From NCBI RefSeq assembly GCF_052857255.1, contig NC_135505.1:66204149-66268148 (forward strand): DNA of 64,000 nt, in the 5' to 3' direction. Position 1 is the stretch's first letter, and every line of letters begins with the position of its first letter. This document shows positions 24,069 to 35,676 of the stretch, one piece after another. The position numbers and the translations under genes are program-made. This DNA is from Amblyomma americanum. Lineage: Eukaryota > Arthropoda > Arachnida > Ixodida > Ixodidae. Under the pieces are notes generated by a model. That model searched no databases. It was not told the origin of the DNA and saw only the letters and a program-made list of their open reading frames with translations.

Positions 24069-25265
24069 CACCGGTGGCTCCCATTGCGAAGCAGGCGATA
24101 CGGCTGGCATTGTAAAAATAGAGAAGGCGCTGGTCACAAAATTGAATCGCCAGAGAGCTGCTCGAAGGAGGCGACTGAAGCTTCACTCCGTTCATGAAAA
24201 CAGAAAGTGACAGATTAGCGAGAACTACCAAGGCGCATTTCACATCAGGTGAAAGATAATTCTTGATGAGAAGGAACCTAACGCACTGCTCATCAACAAA
24301 AACGGTCCAGAATTTCGTGTTGCAAAACCCAGGCAGCTTAGACATTAAGTCCTCGTAAGATGAAACTGATTATTTTTTGTTCAAGTTCATTAGACTCAAG
24401 TGACATTCTCATAGCCTCCTGCAAAGCAGCGTTTTCCCTTCTAGCTTGTTTTGTCTCTGACGATTCGCTCCGTCCTGGCGTTGAGGACAAGTATTTTGGA
24501 CAGTTCGGAAACACAGACGGTACAGCATCATTCTTCAACTGTAGTCTATCTTGTTTCACCTCTATTGTTTTCCCTGTCAGTTCATGTTGTTGAGACATTG
24601 AGACAAAGTCGTAATGAAGTCATCTACGTGCAAGTACTGATCACACACCTGCACGAGAAAATGACGCAACTCCAGTCGCCATGCTCTCCATTGCATAAAA
24701 CGCTCAGTAAAAAGAGTTCTAACAGTGCGCTGCTTTTACACCTTTGCCGCACAAACAAGAACAAATCGCGAAGTGGAGGCCAAAACCGGCGTAATTTATA
24801 CTAAGGTGTACAAAAAAAGTTATGCGAGCTCAAACGTGAAATGACGTTGGTGTGAGCTTCGGCAGAGAAAATGTCCGTATCCCTGAACAAATGCTTCGCA
24901 AGTCTTATGCACATCCACGGAAATATAAATGCTTCCTGGACAATTCATACATAACTTATAGAAGTGCTATCATTGGCTACAAAGGCAGCATGCCTTTTCG
25001 GCAGTCACAGCCATTAACAATCGCGACAGCTCACAACTAAGATAATTACCTGCGCCTAATAAGCAATATTTCAGTCTTACCTTGGAATGCTCTGTACTAC
25101 GTGTGAAATCATCAGTGCAATGGCTCGCAACGAAGCTTTTCTTCGTGCTTCGTCTCTTGGGAAGCAATAGACACATACTTTTGGGGCATTGTCGTAGTTT
25201 CCGCGGCACCCAGGAACACAGCACCGGCCCAAGCTTCACGAAGTTGCATTCGCGACACGGACGAC
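24052..25265 (-). pseudogene. THAP-domain transposase-like gene, N-terminal exons, decayed
   Basis: An exon near 25,225-25,085 reads on the minus strand RCCVPGCRGNYDNAPK, then VCVYCFPRDEARRKASLRAI. This is the start of a C2CH THAP zinc finger with its C--C pair. After a small frameshift TDDFTRSTEHSK leads to a donor AAG|GTAAGA at about 25,083. The acceptor ctcgtgcag near 24,634 begins VCDQYLHVDDFIT. After another shift the frame at 24,598-24,338 gives KNDAVPSVFPNCPKYLS, the end of a THAP domain. A further shift leads to 24,345-24,052 with TKFWTVFVDEQCVRFLL, a P-element/THAP9-like region before the catalytic core. At least three frame changes make it a pseudogene. The missing RNase H core may have been lost between here and 16,067. 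Confidence 0.6.
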
Positions 25266-26405
25266 ATTCAGCGATGAACTAAGGCGAGCTTCCCATTCGT
25301 GCGCTAGGACAGGTATACGTACGCCACCCAAAAAAATGTCCACACGAAACAGATACAGTCAAGGGAGGAATGAGAAGAAATGAACCCAACGCCAGACTCT
25401 GGCAGCAGCTAGACACTCACTGCAAGACTGCGTTCATGCCTTTGCTTGTGCTTGCCCGGGCAAGCGCGAGCACGCCTGGCACGCCGACGGAGACAACCGA
25501 TCGGAGCCGTGCTAGTCGAGCAGCCGGACACTTGGCGTGACTTAGCGAGTGTGGAAAGCAAGGCCTGGAGAGGGCTGAAGAAAGTATTGGCAGGGTGTTG
25601 GTCTGCGACCCTCGGACTTGGCGCTAAAATCAGCGTACAGAATGAGTCGACAAGCTGGCGCCCATCCAGGAGTATGCCGCCACTATGATGAGGCGTGCGA
25701 CTACCTGCCATTTATTTTTGGTTCTTAACTAGCAGCTTTTTGCTGCGGCCCCCGCAGTGATGCTTTTCTTGCCAAGCCGAATGATTGGAACAGCGTTCCG
25801 GGGACATTCGCACACGGCCACCATTGTACAGAAAAACAAACAACGATGTAAAAATATAGCCCTGCCAGTGATATATTGTACAGGCGCTCACACGCCCTCG
25901 GCACATCTTCCCCGATGATACACATCTCTCCAGTATCGAGGACCACAGGACCCTAATGCTGAACTGACAAGGCAGTAATTAAATTAGTGTAATGAAACAC
26001 AGTTCTTATTTAGTTTCCTGAGTAATTTTCATTGTGATTAATTGCTCTCTTGAACGGTGCTTTAGTAATGTAATGAATAAATTTGGAGCTGTAATTTACG
26101 AAAAAGTCATTCATTACTAGCGAAATTAAATATGCTGAGCAATGAACCCGCTCTCCTCCTTCTATCGACCATGCTTTGGCTCCGTATTTTCTGAGTTGAG
26201 CAAGAAAACGCGCGACAAGCAATAACCAGCTCTCCAGCGAAGCTGCGCACGCGGGCGGAAGGCGATGTGCACGCGGGCCTCAGCACAGCCTTGATGGAGA
26301 GTAGGTACATACATAGGGCAACACATCTTCCAGGAAATGCGTACGGTCGCACACACAGACTCGCTGCCGTGCAAACAGGTGACCACTGTGACCATGGAAG
26401 CTATA

Positions 26406-26895
26406 TTGTACAACCGGCGGAAAATTAAGACGGGGCATGCGACAGGCGGCTAGAATCAGATAAAACTGCATCCCCGCGCCGTGTGGCAATGCACTTCTGG
26501 GGTCGAGACATCGCAGTGCGCGTGCGCGTCCTTTTATAATCGCAGCCGTATCTTTTTCGTCGCCGGCAGTGAACTAGCTGACTGCATGCAGCGCTTGGCG
26601 GTAGGGGTCGCTTTCTTTATTCACATAGTAACGCTCGCAGTTCGGCGGGCGCACGTTAAAGTGCTACCGTGTGGAAGCGAATAAAGAGAGCGACCGCTAC
26701 CGAAAAACGCTGCATGCAGTCAGCTAGTTCACTGCAGGCGACAAAAACATATGGCTGCGACTATGAAAGGGCGCGCACGCGTACTGCGATGTCCTGACCC
26801 CAGAAATGCAACGTCAGACGGCGCGGCAATGCAGTTTTACCTTACTATAGCCGCCTGTTGCATGCCACGACTTATTTTGCCTCCTGTTGTACCTA
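26406..26895. mobile_element. Foldback element with arms of about 218 bp
   Basis: The left arm (about 26,406-26,623) and right arm (about 26,678-26,895) are imperfect inverted copies. Landmarks are tgtacaac against gttgtac at the ends, gcgacaggcggctag against tagccgcctgttgc, actagctgactgcatgcagcg against cgctgcatgcagtcagctagt, and tttctttattc against gaataaagag near the loop. The loop is about 54 bp. No transposase is present. TAAT/GTAA-rich sequence occurs on both sides (25,975-26,120 and 27,440-27,600). I cannot define a clear target duplication. Confidence 0.75.
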
Positions 26896-27439
26896 TGCAC
26901 AGACCCACTGCGACTGCTTCCGCGCGTACTTCTCCCTGGACTGCAAAAGTCTCAGATGTCATCTGACAAACATGGCAGTGAATTTTTGCGAAAACGAGCT
27001 TCTATGCCCGGCTTCGAAGCAATATTTTTTACACACTGACAACAGTTGCAATAGCGCTACCGCGACCTGCCATTTGTTTCCGTCAACGCGCCTACAGAGC
27101 GAGTCAGATGAACAGCAGATTTGGCAGCTTGTCTGCACACCGGCGCATTTCTGAGACGATCATTGTAAGCAACAAGTCGATGAACCCCCGATGTTTGCGC
27201 GTACGAAAAATTCTTCGAAATTAAGAGGGTGGGACCATATCACGCGTTTACACAAATTTTGCGAATAAGTTGTTCTCGTCTACGTCAGCAAAGGGACGTT
27301 TACTGAACCAGACCTACCTTTATTTAAAAAGGGGCAATGATTCCGACGCCTACTTCCTAGCTCAGGGGCGGTGCAGGCAAAAAAAAAATCTTGAAACCTG
27401 GCAGACACACTTACCAAACCGCCACTTTTTAAGTGTAGA

Positions 27440-27750
27440 AACTAAAAAGTAGTTCAAAAGTAATTTCTATTACTTTGCAAAATATTTGTAATGTCATCAC
27501 CATTTGAGAGCAGTAATTTGCAATGCTATTTAGTTATTTTTTAGATTTCTGGGAAAGTATTTAGTAATGTAATTTTGTTACACTTCAGAAGTAATTTTAC
27601 AATGCGTGATGCTGACCAGCTGGCGGGGTAACAATTACCGGGCTGTCATCAATGTTTCCTCACAAAAATCCCTCTCGATCCCAGCATGGGAGCGAGGGGA
27701 TTACATAACTTATTACATAACTTACATAAGTTATTACATAACTTCGTTCC
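27440..27750. repeat. TAAT/GTAA-rich repeat and short tandem ttacataac units
   Basis: 27,440-27,600 is dense in gtaat, ttaca and taatgtaatttt words like those at 25,975-26,120, 41,505-41,570 and 42,450-42,550, suggesting one repeat family. At 27,701-27,745 the word ttacataactta is repeated about four times. No gene is seen from 26,900 to 29,090. Confidence 0.4.
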
Positions 27751-29089
27751 TATCTGCAGAAATGCGAGACGCTCATTCTATAGAATGGAACTGCGCTGAG
27801 GGCTAATTAGGCGTGAAGAAAGAGCCGTGAATCTCAGGAATGCATTTTTGCAGCAGACTCAAGTTGGCGGAATGTTGGCCAACACCTCGTTTCAGCACCT
27901 CTTCATGCAATGCCAAGCCTACTTTTCACCTTCCTCAGACGCGGTGAACAAATCTAACAAAATTATTTTTTAGCTGAGGCAAGTTTTTATCCGGCGACAT
28001 GACTTCAGAGGAGGCAAAAAAATAAATAATAAAACTGGAAACTCGTCGGAAATAAATCAGCGGCGGCAATTTCCATAAAAGTAAAGAACGTTGCTTCAGC
28101 ACTCCTTTGGTAATGGGGATGCATAGAGCAACAAGCCACATTTAACTTCTTACTTTTTAATTCACTACCTTTGTTATATTTTCTATTAAAATGGTACAAA
28201 ATAAAACATTAAAGAGGATAGTGGAATAACAAAATTTACGAAATCAAAACGACGACTCCTTTGTGAGCTGTCGTGATTTTGTGATGTTTTATTTAAAGGA
28301 GCATTAGTCACTGTGGTTCTTAGTTGTATTGATGTAGACAAATAGGTTTAAACCTCGTGTTTCTATCAAACGTCTTCAGTGATGTTATGCTGAGCTATTC
28401 TCTTTGATTTTTCTTCTGCAGTATCTTGTATCAGTTCCGTGCTGCTTAACTTTGTTGATTTCAGTGTGAGTTCCTAAGTGAAAAAAAAACATCTAACAGC
28501 ATCGGTTAAACATTTTTGCACATATTTGAGGCATTATCACCTCTGACAGTTTAGAAGTACGGACATTTGTTGGGTCATGAGATACCTTTGTTATTGCTTA
28601 CAGCGTATTTGTCTGCCTCAAAGAGATGCAATTCTCTTCTTCGTTTTGTCGCACATGCTGATTAGGTAGTCAATTAAGGACATTTTCCATAGTCTGTACT
28701 TAATGTATTAGCTGCGAATGTTGTGTACCGCAACGCGCTCAACTAAGTAAATTTTTTTATAAGCTACAAGGGCTGGTGTTGTAAAAATCGCGAGACGTGA
28801 ATGACATATTGTCCGTACGAAACCACGTTTCGCCTCTCAACAGAAAAGTTAATTTACATTCAAGAGTAAACACACTACAGGATCAACCAACAATATTGCT
28901 GCCGTCACTACTGCAGTACTCACGCATTTATGTAAGCTCTCATTTTACTACATTTTTTCTCCATTTTGAGTTATGTCATGAAAAAGAATGTTAATGCAAA
29001 CGGTTACGACACTTCATAATTCCAAAGTGTAGCGCCGGTGGGGCGTCTGTCATGTAAAATTAGCGGTAAAACTTGGGCTATGCCTGGAA

Positions 29090-29404
29090 AAAAGTGAAAA
29101 TTGGTTTTTTGGAGAAACGAAATGGCGGAGTAACTTCCTCACATCTCAGCGGACAACCGAACGGCGCCGTAAGGGAAGGAAAAAAGGAGGGAGTTAGAGA
29201 AGAAAGGAAGAAAGAGGCACCGTAGTGGAGGGCTCCCAAATAATTTCGACCACCTGGGGATCTTTAACGTGCACTGACATCGCAAAGCACAAGGGTGCCT
29301 TCACGTTCCGCCTCCATCGAAGCGCGACCACCGCTGTCGGGCTCGAACCCGGGTACACCGGATCAGAAGCCGAGCCGTCTAACCACGGAGCCACCGCGGC
29401 GGGT
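29090..29404 (-). mobile_element. tRNA-derived SINE
   Basis: Read on the minus strand the element starts cgccgcggtggctccgtgg, containing a pol III A box (tggctccgtgg). It has a B box ggttcgagccc about 35 bases further on. The central domain has gtgcacgttaaagatcccc and aggtggtcgaaattattt. The tail has cactacggtgcctctttctt followed by a ttacggcgccgttcgg segment. A and B boxes with a conserved body define a tRNA-type SINE. It has no protein and depends on a LINE for movement. Confidence 0.8.
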
Positions 29405-30238
29405 GCGCCAGGACGACTCAAAAGCAGCAATGGATGCATGCTACGCCGTGTTTCATTTCCATGCACTTAGGCTAATGGACATCAGTAACAGAGCTTTGCG
29501 TACTCGTTTCTTCTGCACTTCAGTATAGTGCAGACACCCGAAGTGGCCGAAAGTGGTCAACGTCAGCTACAACTCATACCTATGTTAGCCTTAATTATTT
29601 CTCCTCAACCGTGTGTCAATGAGTGCCATGGAGGCTTGGCTGCACTACACGGCAGAGAAGCCGGTGTATATTATTTCCACCGCTTCTCCGCAGTCGTCTG
29701 TAGCTTACGAATGCGATCCTCCTGTCGCTTCACCGATGCAGAAGCTGTCGCCAGCGGTAACATTGGCGTCCTCTGCGCCCCATCCATCTTTTTCTCATGG
29801 AAACAATTTTCCTTTTTTCATCAACGCAACCAAATGTAGGGAGACCCTTGCAGATAAATGAATCAGAAATGCCGAGTATGTATGTAATTTCAGTAGCCAT
29901 CTGCAGTCTTGTACCACTATCAGAGATGGTGCGAAAACTATAAATTACCGGCTGCACTATAAAACGACAGTAGAAAAGAGTTTTTGTGAACACGCAACTT
30001 TTTCGTTGCCCTCACGTAGATTCTACTATTGAATATCTGACACACTGACTGTTCTAATATATCTAGCTTCCATAGAACCTAAATTGTTCAGTTAGGGCTG
30101 CTTAATCGAAGGCAGGTTTAGAATGCTCTCGCTTGCGCTCGAATTGCTTCTTCGACTAGAAGAGTTTAATGCTTTTTTTAGCATCAGGGTTGGACGCGCA
30201 TACCTTGCGTAATCCTCAACATTCGTGCTCGTGCATTC

Positions 30239-30508
30239 GTGCTCTCGAAAGTTCATACTGAACTTTCTCCCGCTTACCTTCCTGACTCTTTGGTCTGGCT
30301 CTGTGTACCTTCCTCAGGTCCCGGCCTTTTGTCAAAACTTGTTAGCAAGTACCAGGGACCCTACCGTATTCTTCAGCAGACATCCCCCGTCAATTACCTC
30401 ATCGAACCCCTTACGCCATCCTCTGATCATCGCCGCCGAGGCCGTGAAATTGTCCACACGACCCGCCTCAAACCTTACTACAACCCCGCCGTCGTCACAT
30501 CGCCCTAG
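30239..30508 (+). pseudogene. Gypsy integrase C-terminal end
   Basis: The frame contains LVWLCVPSSGPGLLSKLVSK, then YQGPYRILQQTSPVNYLIEP and RGREIVHTTRLKPYY, the C-terminal GPY/F module of Ty3/Gypsy integrases. The module binds DNA or chromatin at integration. Upstream the core integrase and RT are missing, so this is a 3' remnant of a plus-strand element. A purine-rich tract and an LTR-like TG start follow directly. Confidence 0.75.
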
Positions 30509-30532
30509 GCCGCCAGGATGGCGCCCTTTCGC

Positions 30533-30791
30533 CCGGGGGGAATTGTAACACTGGACACGGGCTTTAGAATCTTTAGACGCTGGCGCTCAACGAAGAAGAC
30601 GACGAGAACCGCCGAACACTGTGGCGCTCGAGCGCCGAACGCTCGGTCGCTCGTGCGTGCTCTGGACTAAACGCGGTCTCTGATCTGTGCCTGGACGGTT
30701 CCGCTGGTTGTTCGTGACGCTGTGCTTATTACTGTGGTGTGCTGTGTGTGCTGTATTAGTAGTGTGCTATGTTCTTATTACATTGTTTACA
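30533..30791 (+). mobile_element. Probable Gypsy polypurine tract and 3' LTR
   Basis: A purine run (cggggggaa, 30,534-30,542) precedes TGTAACACTGGACACGG, which starts with the TG expected of an LTR, 36 bp after the integrase stop. The right end is uncertain; cattgtttaca near 30,790 is a candidate. No second LTR is in the window, so the boundary is inferred. Confidence 0.5.
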
Positions 30792-31049
30792 TATAAATTA
30801 CACAAAACTGGCAACAAAACTGAACTCCGATGTTGACCAGATTGCAAAACACTTGAGCTAAAGTAGTAACCTGTTTGAATGACCTGAGCATAGCTATAAA
30901 GGTAGTTGCAAAAAAATAATAAATACAATTTTTCACAAATCTTTCATATCCTGTGTTTTGCACTGTGCTTTCTATTCTTAAATACTCTGAAAGCAACAGT
31001 GATGTTACTGGTTACCTGCACCCACTCCTTATTCACATACTACTCTTGT

Positions 31050-31560
31050 AGTGCATATGCATGCTTACTGCTTTGAAGTTATGCCTGTAAAATATCGGTA
31101 TTATGGCTGCAGGGCAGTGCGCACACCCTTGAGCGAACCTTGGTGAGCCTCTGTGCACTTCTCGAACAGAGGGGCTTGACATCCCGTCTGTTTTGCATCA
31201 AGTAGTGCCGTGCAGTGACCGAACGCTCCGCGTGTGCAACCTCGGACGATTAACAGCTGGGCACCCTGCTGCAGCTGTTGTGTGCGAACTGTTGTGCGCG
31301 TGTTTTTCCGTTCTTTTATTAACTCTGCACGCGCGCGACTTGTACAAATGTATTATGTAAATAGTGTATTTATCACCTCATCCTCTATCCTTTCTTACTG
31401 TCCGCTCACCTCTTTCATTTCATTTCTTCAAACTGCCTGCGGTCCTGTATTTCCGCTGCCCCAGCTCAGGTGCTTCAGTATCGTTGACAGATGCTGGGGC
31501 TGGCAAAAATTTTTTCCTTCCTTTTTGTTAATTTTAAAATAAACACTTACTGCTAATGCT
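31050..31560 (+). other. Possible retroelement 3' UTR, unassigned
   Basis: No open frame is convincing. The segment has a T/C-rich stretch, a tgctggggctggcaaaaa block and AATAAA near 31,540, which looks like the 3' end of a plus-strand retroelement transcript. I cannot link it to a coding region in the window. Confidence 0.3.
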
Positions 31561-31619
31561 AATCACATGCTGTTGTATCATGAATGCAAACCAACAAATA
31601 TTGAGCATTCATAATGAAT

Positions 31620-33370
31620 GTTCAGATTATTTATTTTATTTATTTAAAATATCCCCAAAGGCCCTCATTCGAGGTTATTACATGGGGGCGGGGGAAGTGG
31701 GTACAAGGCATTGTTTCAAGGTTATAATATTGCACTAAACCATACCGGTGAAATCACAAACATCTTTTTTTTATGGCGCAAAGGCATCTATGGCCAAAGA
31801 GCGCCATGACACAAGGTAATTTTCTTTTTCTCAAGGTGGGGTCAAAAGCCCATTTCCCAAGCATTTCACCCTAAATAAACCGAGCACCAGGGCAGGGAAA
31901 AGCTTGTACCCATTGTATCATCGCTGGGTACCCGGCGGCACTGGGGATCGAACCCCGCACCTCTCGCATACGAGACAGATGCTCAACAACTTGGCCACCG
32001 CTGTGGTTTCACAAATATCAAGAAAAATAGACATCCACAAGAAGAGTCTGAACAATGCACATAGCAGCAGAATTTTAGGAACAGATAACAGCACCGCAAG
32101 GAAAAGACAACGCCGGAAAAAGTGCGCTGAAGTACATATGAAAAATAAAAGAAGACAAGGCAGAAGACAGTACGCTGAAAAAAACCTTTTTAGTTGTTGA
32201 AACATGCGTGATTAAGGTGTTAGAACTTATTTAGGTTGCATATGGCAATGTGTGATGGTAAAGTTCAGTTATTCTGCAAGGTAAAAAAGAATATGCATAA
32301 TGGGATGACTGGTAGTTAATGTGTTTAACTTTGTGAGGATGATCACGACATGGAAAGGCAATAGGCAGTGGCTGAAAGAATTCACCATGAAGGAAAGGAT
32401 GGTGATAAAGGTTACAGAAAGTGATAGGCAGGAAATTTTCTTATTTGGCTGTAAACTTCAATGAGGTGACACTGGTGTAACATGAATAATCAGAAAAGAT
32501 GAATCACGCAGCACGATTTTGCAAGGCTTTGATGTTACTTATGATATAAGTCTGATGAGGATCCCAAATGGCAGACGTGTATGAAGAGTTTCGAACTGAA
32601 TAATGAGGTATGCGCAAGATTTTTTTACATTTGTTGCGGCCTCTCAAATATGTTTAAGAAGTCTGAAAGTACGATTAGCGGAGGCAAGAGTGAGATTAAT
32701 GTGATTATTCCATGATAAGTTGGACTGAAGGTTCACGCCAAGATACTTGTAACTTGTGGCGAGTTCTACACTATAGCTATGAAGAGAGTAGGTGGTAGGA
32801 ACATGTGGCTTGTTGGTGAATTACATGACCTTAGATTTGGAAAGATTTAATGGCATTAACCAATTAGAACACTGGGCTTATCGCTTCTAGATCAAACTGT
32901 AATAACTGGTTGTCAGCGTTGCAGGTTATACATCGATAAAGCATACAATCATAAGCAAATAGCCTGATTATAGACGTCACGTAACTGGGTAAATCATTAA
33001 TATAGATGAGAAAAAGTAAACTGCCTTCCAGACGTAACATTAGCAAAACATGAGTTTGAGTTGTTAACTGCTGTGAACTGGATTTTAGATGAGAGGAAAT
33101 CTGCTATCCATGCAATAATATAAGGGTGAATGTTCAGTTGTGAAAGTTTAACAACCTTTGGTGAGGAATGCAATCAAATGCTTAAAAAAAATCGAAAAAT
33201 ATTGCTTCAACTTGAAAACCAGCGTCAGTCAGTGCATGTATGTCGTAAATAAAACCGGCAAGTTGGGTGTCGCATGAGTAGCCTTTGCGAAAACAGCACT
33301 GACGATCGAAGATAATGCTATAATCGTCAGGGTAGTTGATGATAGGAGTATGCATGATATTTACTGCATT
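31620..33370 (-). mobile_element. CR1/L2-like LINE, 5'-truncated, with nested SINE
   Basis: On the minus strand 33,340-32,860 shows GFRKGYSCDTQLAGF-like sequence, then FLIYINDLPSYVTSIIRLFA followed by YDCMLYRC, the RT palm with FADDC changed to FAYDC. Further on, ATSYKYLGVNLQSNLSWNNH is the LINE thumb block. The 3' UTR at about 31,770-31,625 has the ccatgtaataacctcgaatg through ggcctttggggatattttaaata sequence and an A/T-rich end. Stops and deletions break every domain. The SINE at 31,765-32,008 is inserted in the 3' UTR. The 5' side stops at the PLE tail near 33,375. Confidence 0.7.
31765..32008 (-). mobile_element. tRNA-derived SINE with 11 bp target duplication
   Basis: The minus strand starts ccacagcggtggccaagttg with an A-box-like segment and has a B box ggttcgatccc. 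The body runs to a ccctggtgctcggttta block, and the tail reads tggcgctctttggccatag followed by cctttgcgccataaaa. The flanks tcacaaacatc (31,754-31,764) and tcacaaatatc (32,009-32,019) differ at one base and are read as the target duplication. The tail resembles the 3' end of the I-type LINE at 1,662 (gttgcctatgtgccataaaac), so that LINE class may supply the reverse transcriptase. Confidence 0.85.
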
Positions 33371-33374
33371 TAGT

Positions 33375-33655
33375 GGTCATTTTACTTGAGGGGATGCCTG
33401 CAGCGTGACAAAAAATAGACAAGGGACAGAAGACGAATGGGACAAGTGCTACTCTCAACTAGTTTTATTGAAAGATCGATGGCACACATTTATACAATTT
33501 CTTTTTTCCTTCAAGAACACAATCACCAGAACACACATGCGAATGACACACAAAATTCACACGCTTGCATCAGATCAGGCTATCTAAAAGCTTATACTCG
33601 TAAGAGTACATCTTCACCGAAGGGCTGCTGACGCAGTCCGACCCTTTCTTTTTAG
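33375..33655 (-). mobile_element. PLE 3' tail fragment
   Basis: The segment matches 40,010-40,290 in the same orientation and 40,440-40,745 in the opposite one. Landmarks are attttacttgaggggatgcc, gctactctcaactagtttta and ttccttcaagaacacaatca. In the copy at 40,440 the upstream sequence encodes a PLE-type terminal block, which identifies the family. Only the tail is present, between two LINE fragments. Confidence 0.6.
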
Positions 33656-33664
33656 CACCAGATG

Positions 33665-34012
33665 TAGAAAAATACATAAACTGTAGTAATCAAAATTTAT
33701 ATATACGATCAACTCGTATCATGTTACATGCAGTAAAGTATGCATAGTTGTGTGCATTGGCTGTAATTTCGCTACATGAAGGATTGCTTTTTCTGAAGAA
33801 GTAGAACTTTGTTTTAGTTGTACTCCAGACTAACATGCAATAATTTATATATGAAGAAACAAGGCATGATATATTTGGAGTTTAGCAGTTTGAGGAAGGA
33901 TCATTCGGCCACGTGACAATATTCCAGTAACAGCCGAAAGCTTTCGCAGGTAGTCTGCATGACTGTCCCACTGTAGATGAGAGGAGAAATAAACACCAAG
34001 GGTTTTATTTTT
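33665..34012 (-). pseudogene. LINE RT thumb fragment
   Basis: The minus strand reads GVYFSSHLQWDSHADYLRKL, then LPQTAKLQIYHALFLHI, the C-terminal RT block of CR1/L2 or Jockey-like LINEs. It ends where the 3' end of the LINE at 34,018-39,750 begins, so the latter may have inserted in it. It is separate from the palm fragment at 31,620-33,370 because domain order would otherwise be reversed. Confidence 0.55.
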
Positions 34013-34280
34013 CAGTTTCAGTTTATTTATTTCTTGCTACAGAGCAGTGGGCCCCGGGAAGAAATGCCGTAGCTTGGCAAGCTCCCAAGGCCCACAACAT
34101 CCAGCAACAGTGGCACCATTGGTCACATGCAAACAAGAAAGGCATACATAAACCTAAGGCATAATTCACAATCCATGAATGAATAGCGGAAACACAAACT
34201 AAGCGCACAATATAACATAAAGAACAAGTTATATACAAAATTCAAAGCATGCACTGGAAGCATGATTTAAACATTCTATA

Positions 34281-35676
34281 TCCCCTTCAGCGGCGGTGTG
34301 TACAATTGTACACATCAAATTTGGCGCCACTTTGCGCTCCCGCCCTTGCTTCAAACGGGCCGACACCCCACGTGAGCATTGATGAATGCCTTATAAGTGA
34401 ACAACTAGTGAAACCTAGTTTCACTTAGTTCAGACGGCATGGCTCATGACTTTGAGCTCTATCAAGGGAAAGGCACTGGCGTAAGCAACGACCATTCACA
34501 TTTGGGCCTTGGTGGTTCGGTTATGGTGCGGCTTATGGAAGCGCTCCCGCATGATCTCAACATAAGATGCTACATGGACAATTATTTTTCTTCTGTGCCG
34601 CTCTTCCGAGAGCTGAAATTGCTTGGAATTTTAGCGTCTGGCACGATTAGGGCCAACAGAATTTTAGGCTGTGAGCTGAAAAGCGAAAAAGAGCTGAAGA
34701 AGGGAGGGCGCGGAAGCTACGACTTCAAGATTGTTGAAGAGGAACACATGGTCATTGTTCGCTGGCACGACAATGGTCCAGTCAACATGATCTCTACAGT
34801 TGTAGGACTAGGCAGTATCACTAAGGTGAAGAGATGGAGTAAAGCAGCAAAGGAGCATGTCGACATCAACTGCCCGCAGGTAATCGCCGAGTACAATTGA
34901 TTTATGGGTGGCGTTGACAAGTTGGATTTTTTGATGTCGCTCTATCCCCTTCATACAAAGACGAAGAAATGGCCAGTAAGGGTAATCTACCACTTCATTT
35001 CCTTTGCAGTTTAAGACAGCTGGCTTGAGTACATTCGCGATGCTAATGCAGAGGAACTGCCAAAAAAGGATGTGAAGGACGTTATGGCCTTTCAGTCCGA
35101 CATTGCAAGGAGCTTGATTGCAAGCAACAAGACTGCACCAAACAAGAGGGGAAGACCGAGCACCAGCTCTGCAAAGCCTGCCCGAAACTCACATATCGGC
35201 ATGCCCATGCCGACAAACTCTACAAGGCTTGACGGAAACAATCACTGGCCCATTCACATGAATGGCAACTTCCTGCAAAGGTGCCGAAACACAGGCTGTG
35301 TTTCGAAGTCGTGAGTTTGCTGTCGCAAATGCGCAGTTTTCCACTGCCTAAGTGCCGCAAGGGATTGTTACTATGAATTTCATGCCAAAAATTAGAAGCA
35401 ATCGAAGTGGGCAAGCTGACAGGCATTGAAAATTCATTCTGAAGTACTTGTGAAGAGTCACAGCACCTGGAAATAGTTCTGCCTATGTGAGTGGTTGTCG
35501 ACATACTTTACGGCCTAGAGGCGCCACGTGTACAAATATCCACATCACAAAAAATTTCTGTTGACTTAATAAACATGTTTTTCTTCATACCACTCAGTTT
35601 GGGCAGCTGTTTATAGGCAATATTTGAAGGAATCACAATTTTTCTTCTTCTTGTCTTAATTCGCGCCTGAAGGGGA
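34281..35676 (+). mobile_element. piggyBac-like element, internally shortened
   Basis: The ends TCCCCTTCAG and CTGAAGGGGA are inverted repeats, and TATA lies outside each (34,277-34,280 and 35,677-35,680). The interior encodes the C-terminal two thirds of a piggyBac transposase. At 1.4 kb the element is shorter than usual for autonomous piggyBacs (about 2.4 kb), because the N-terminal part is gone. It sits in the 3' UTR of the minus-strand LINE. The TATA duplication differs from the TTAA that piggyBac transposases nearly always use. Confidence 0.8.
34439..35394 (+). pseudogene. piggyBac transposase, N-terminally truncated
   Basis: The frame starts within the core (AHDFELYQGKGTGVS). It contains CYMDNYFSSVPLF with the second catalytic Asp, SGTIRANRIL, a VRWHDNGPVNMISTVVG block, and PQVIAEYN*FMGGVDKLD with the late Asp pair interrupted just before by a TGA at 34,898. 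A second stop lies near 35,010, and later frames carry the tail. The C-terminal Cys-rich domain follows (RCRNTGC, CCRKCAVFHC, then DCYYEFH), with a stop where the family has another residue. The first catalytic Asp region, upstream of FELYQGKG, is absent. This transposase is dead. Confidence 0.85.

Noticed and set aside
25409..25711. Overlapping open frames on both strands as an exon
   Set aside because: No motif and no conserved partner; splice sites are not convincing.
27800..29090. Searched for genes or repeats
   Set aside because: AT-rich sequence without motif, splice-consistent frame or clear repeat.
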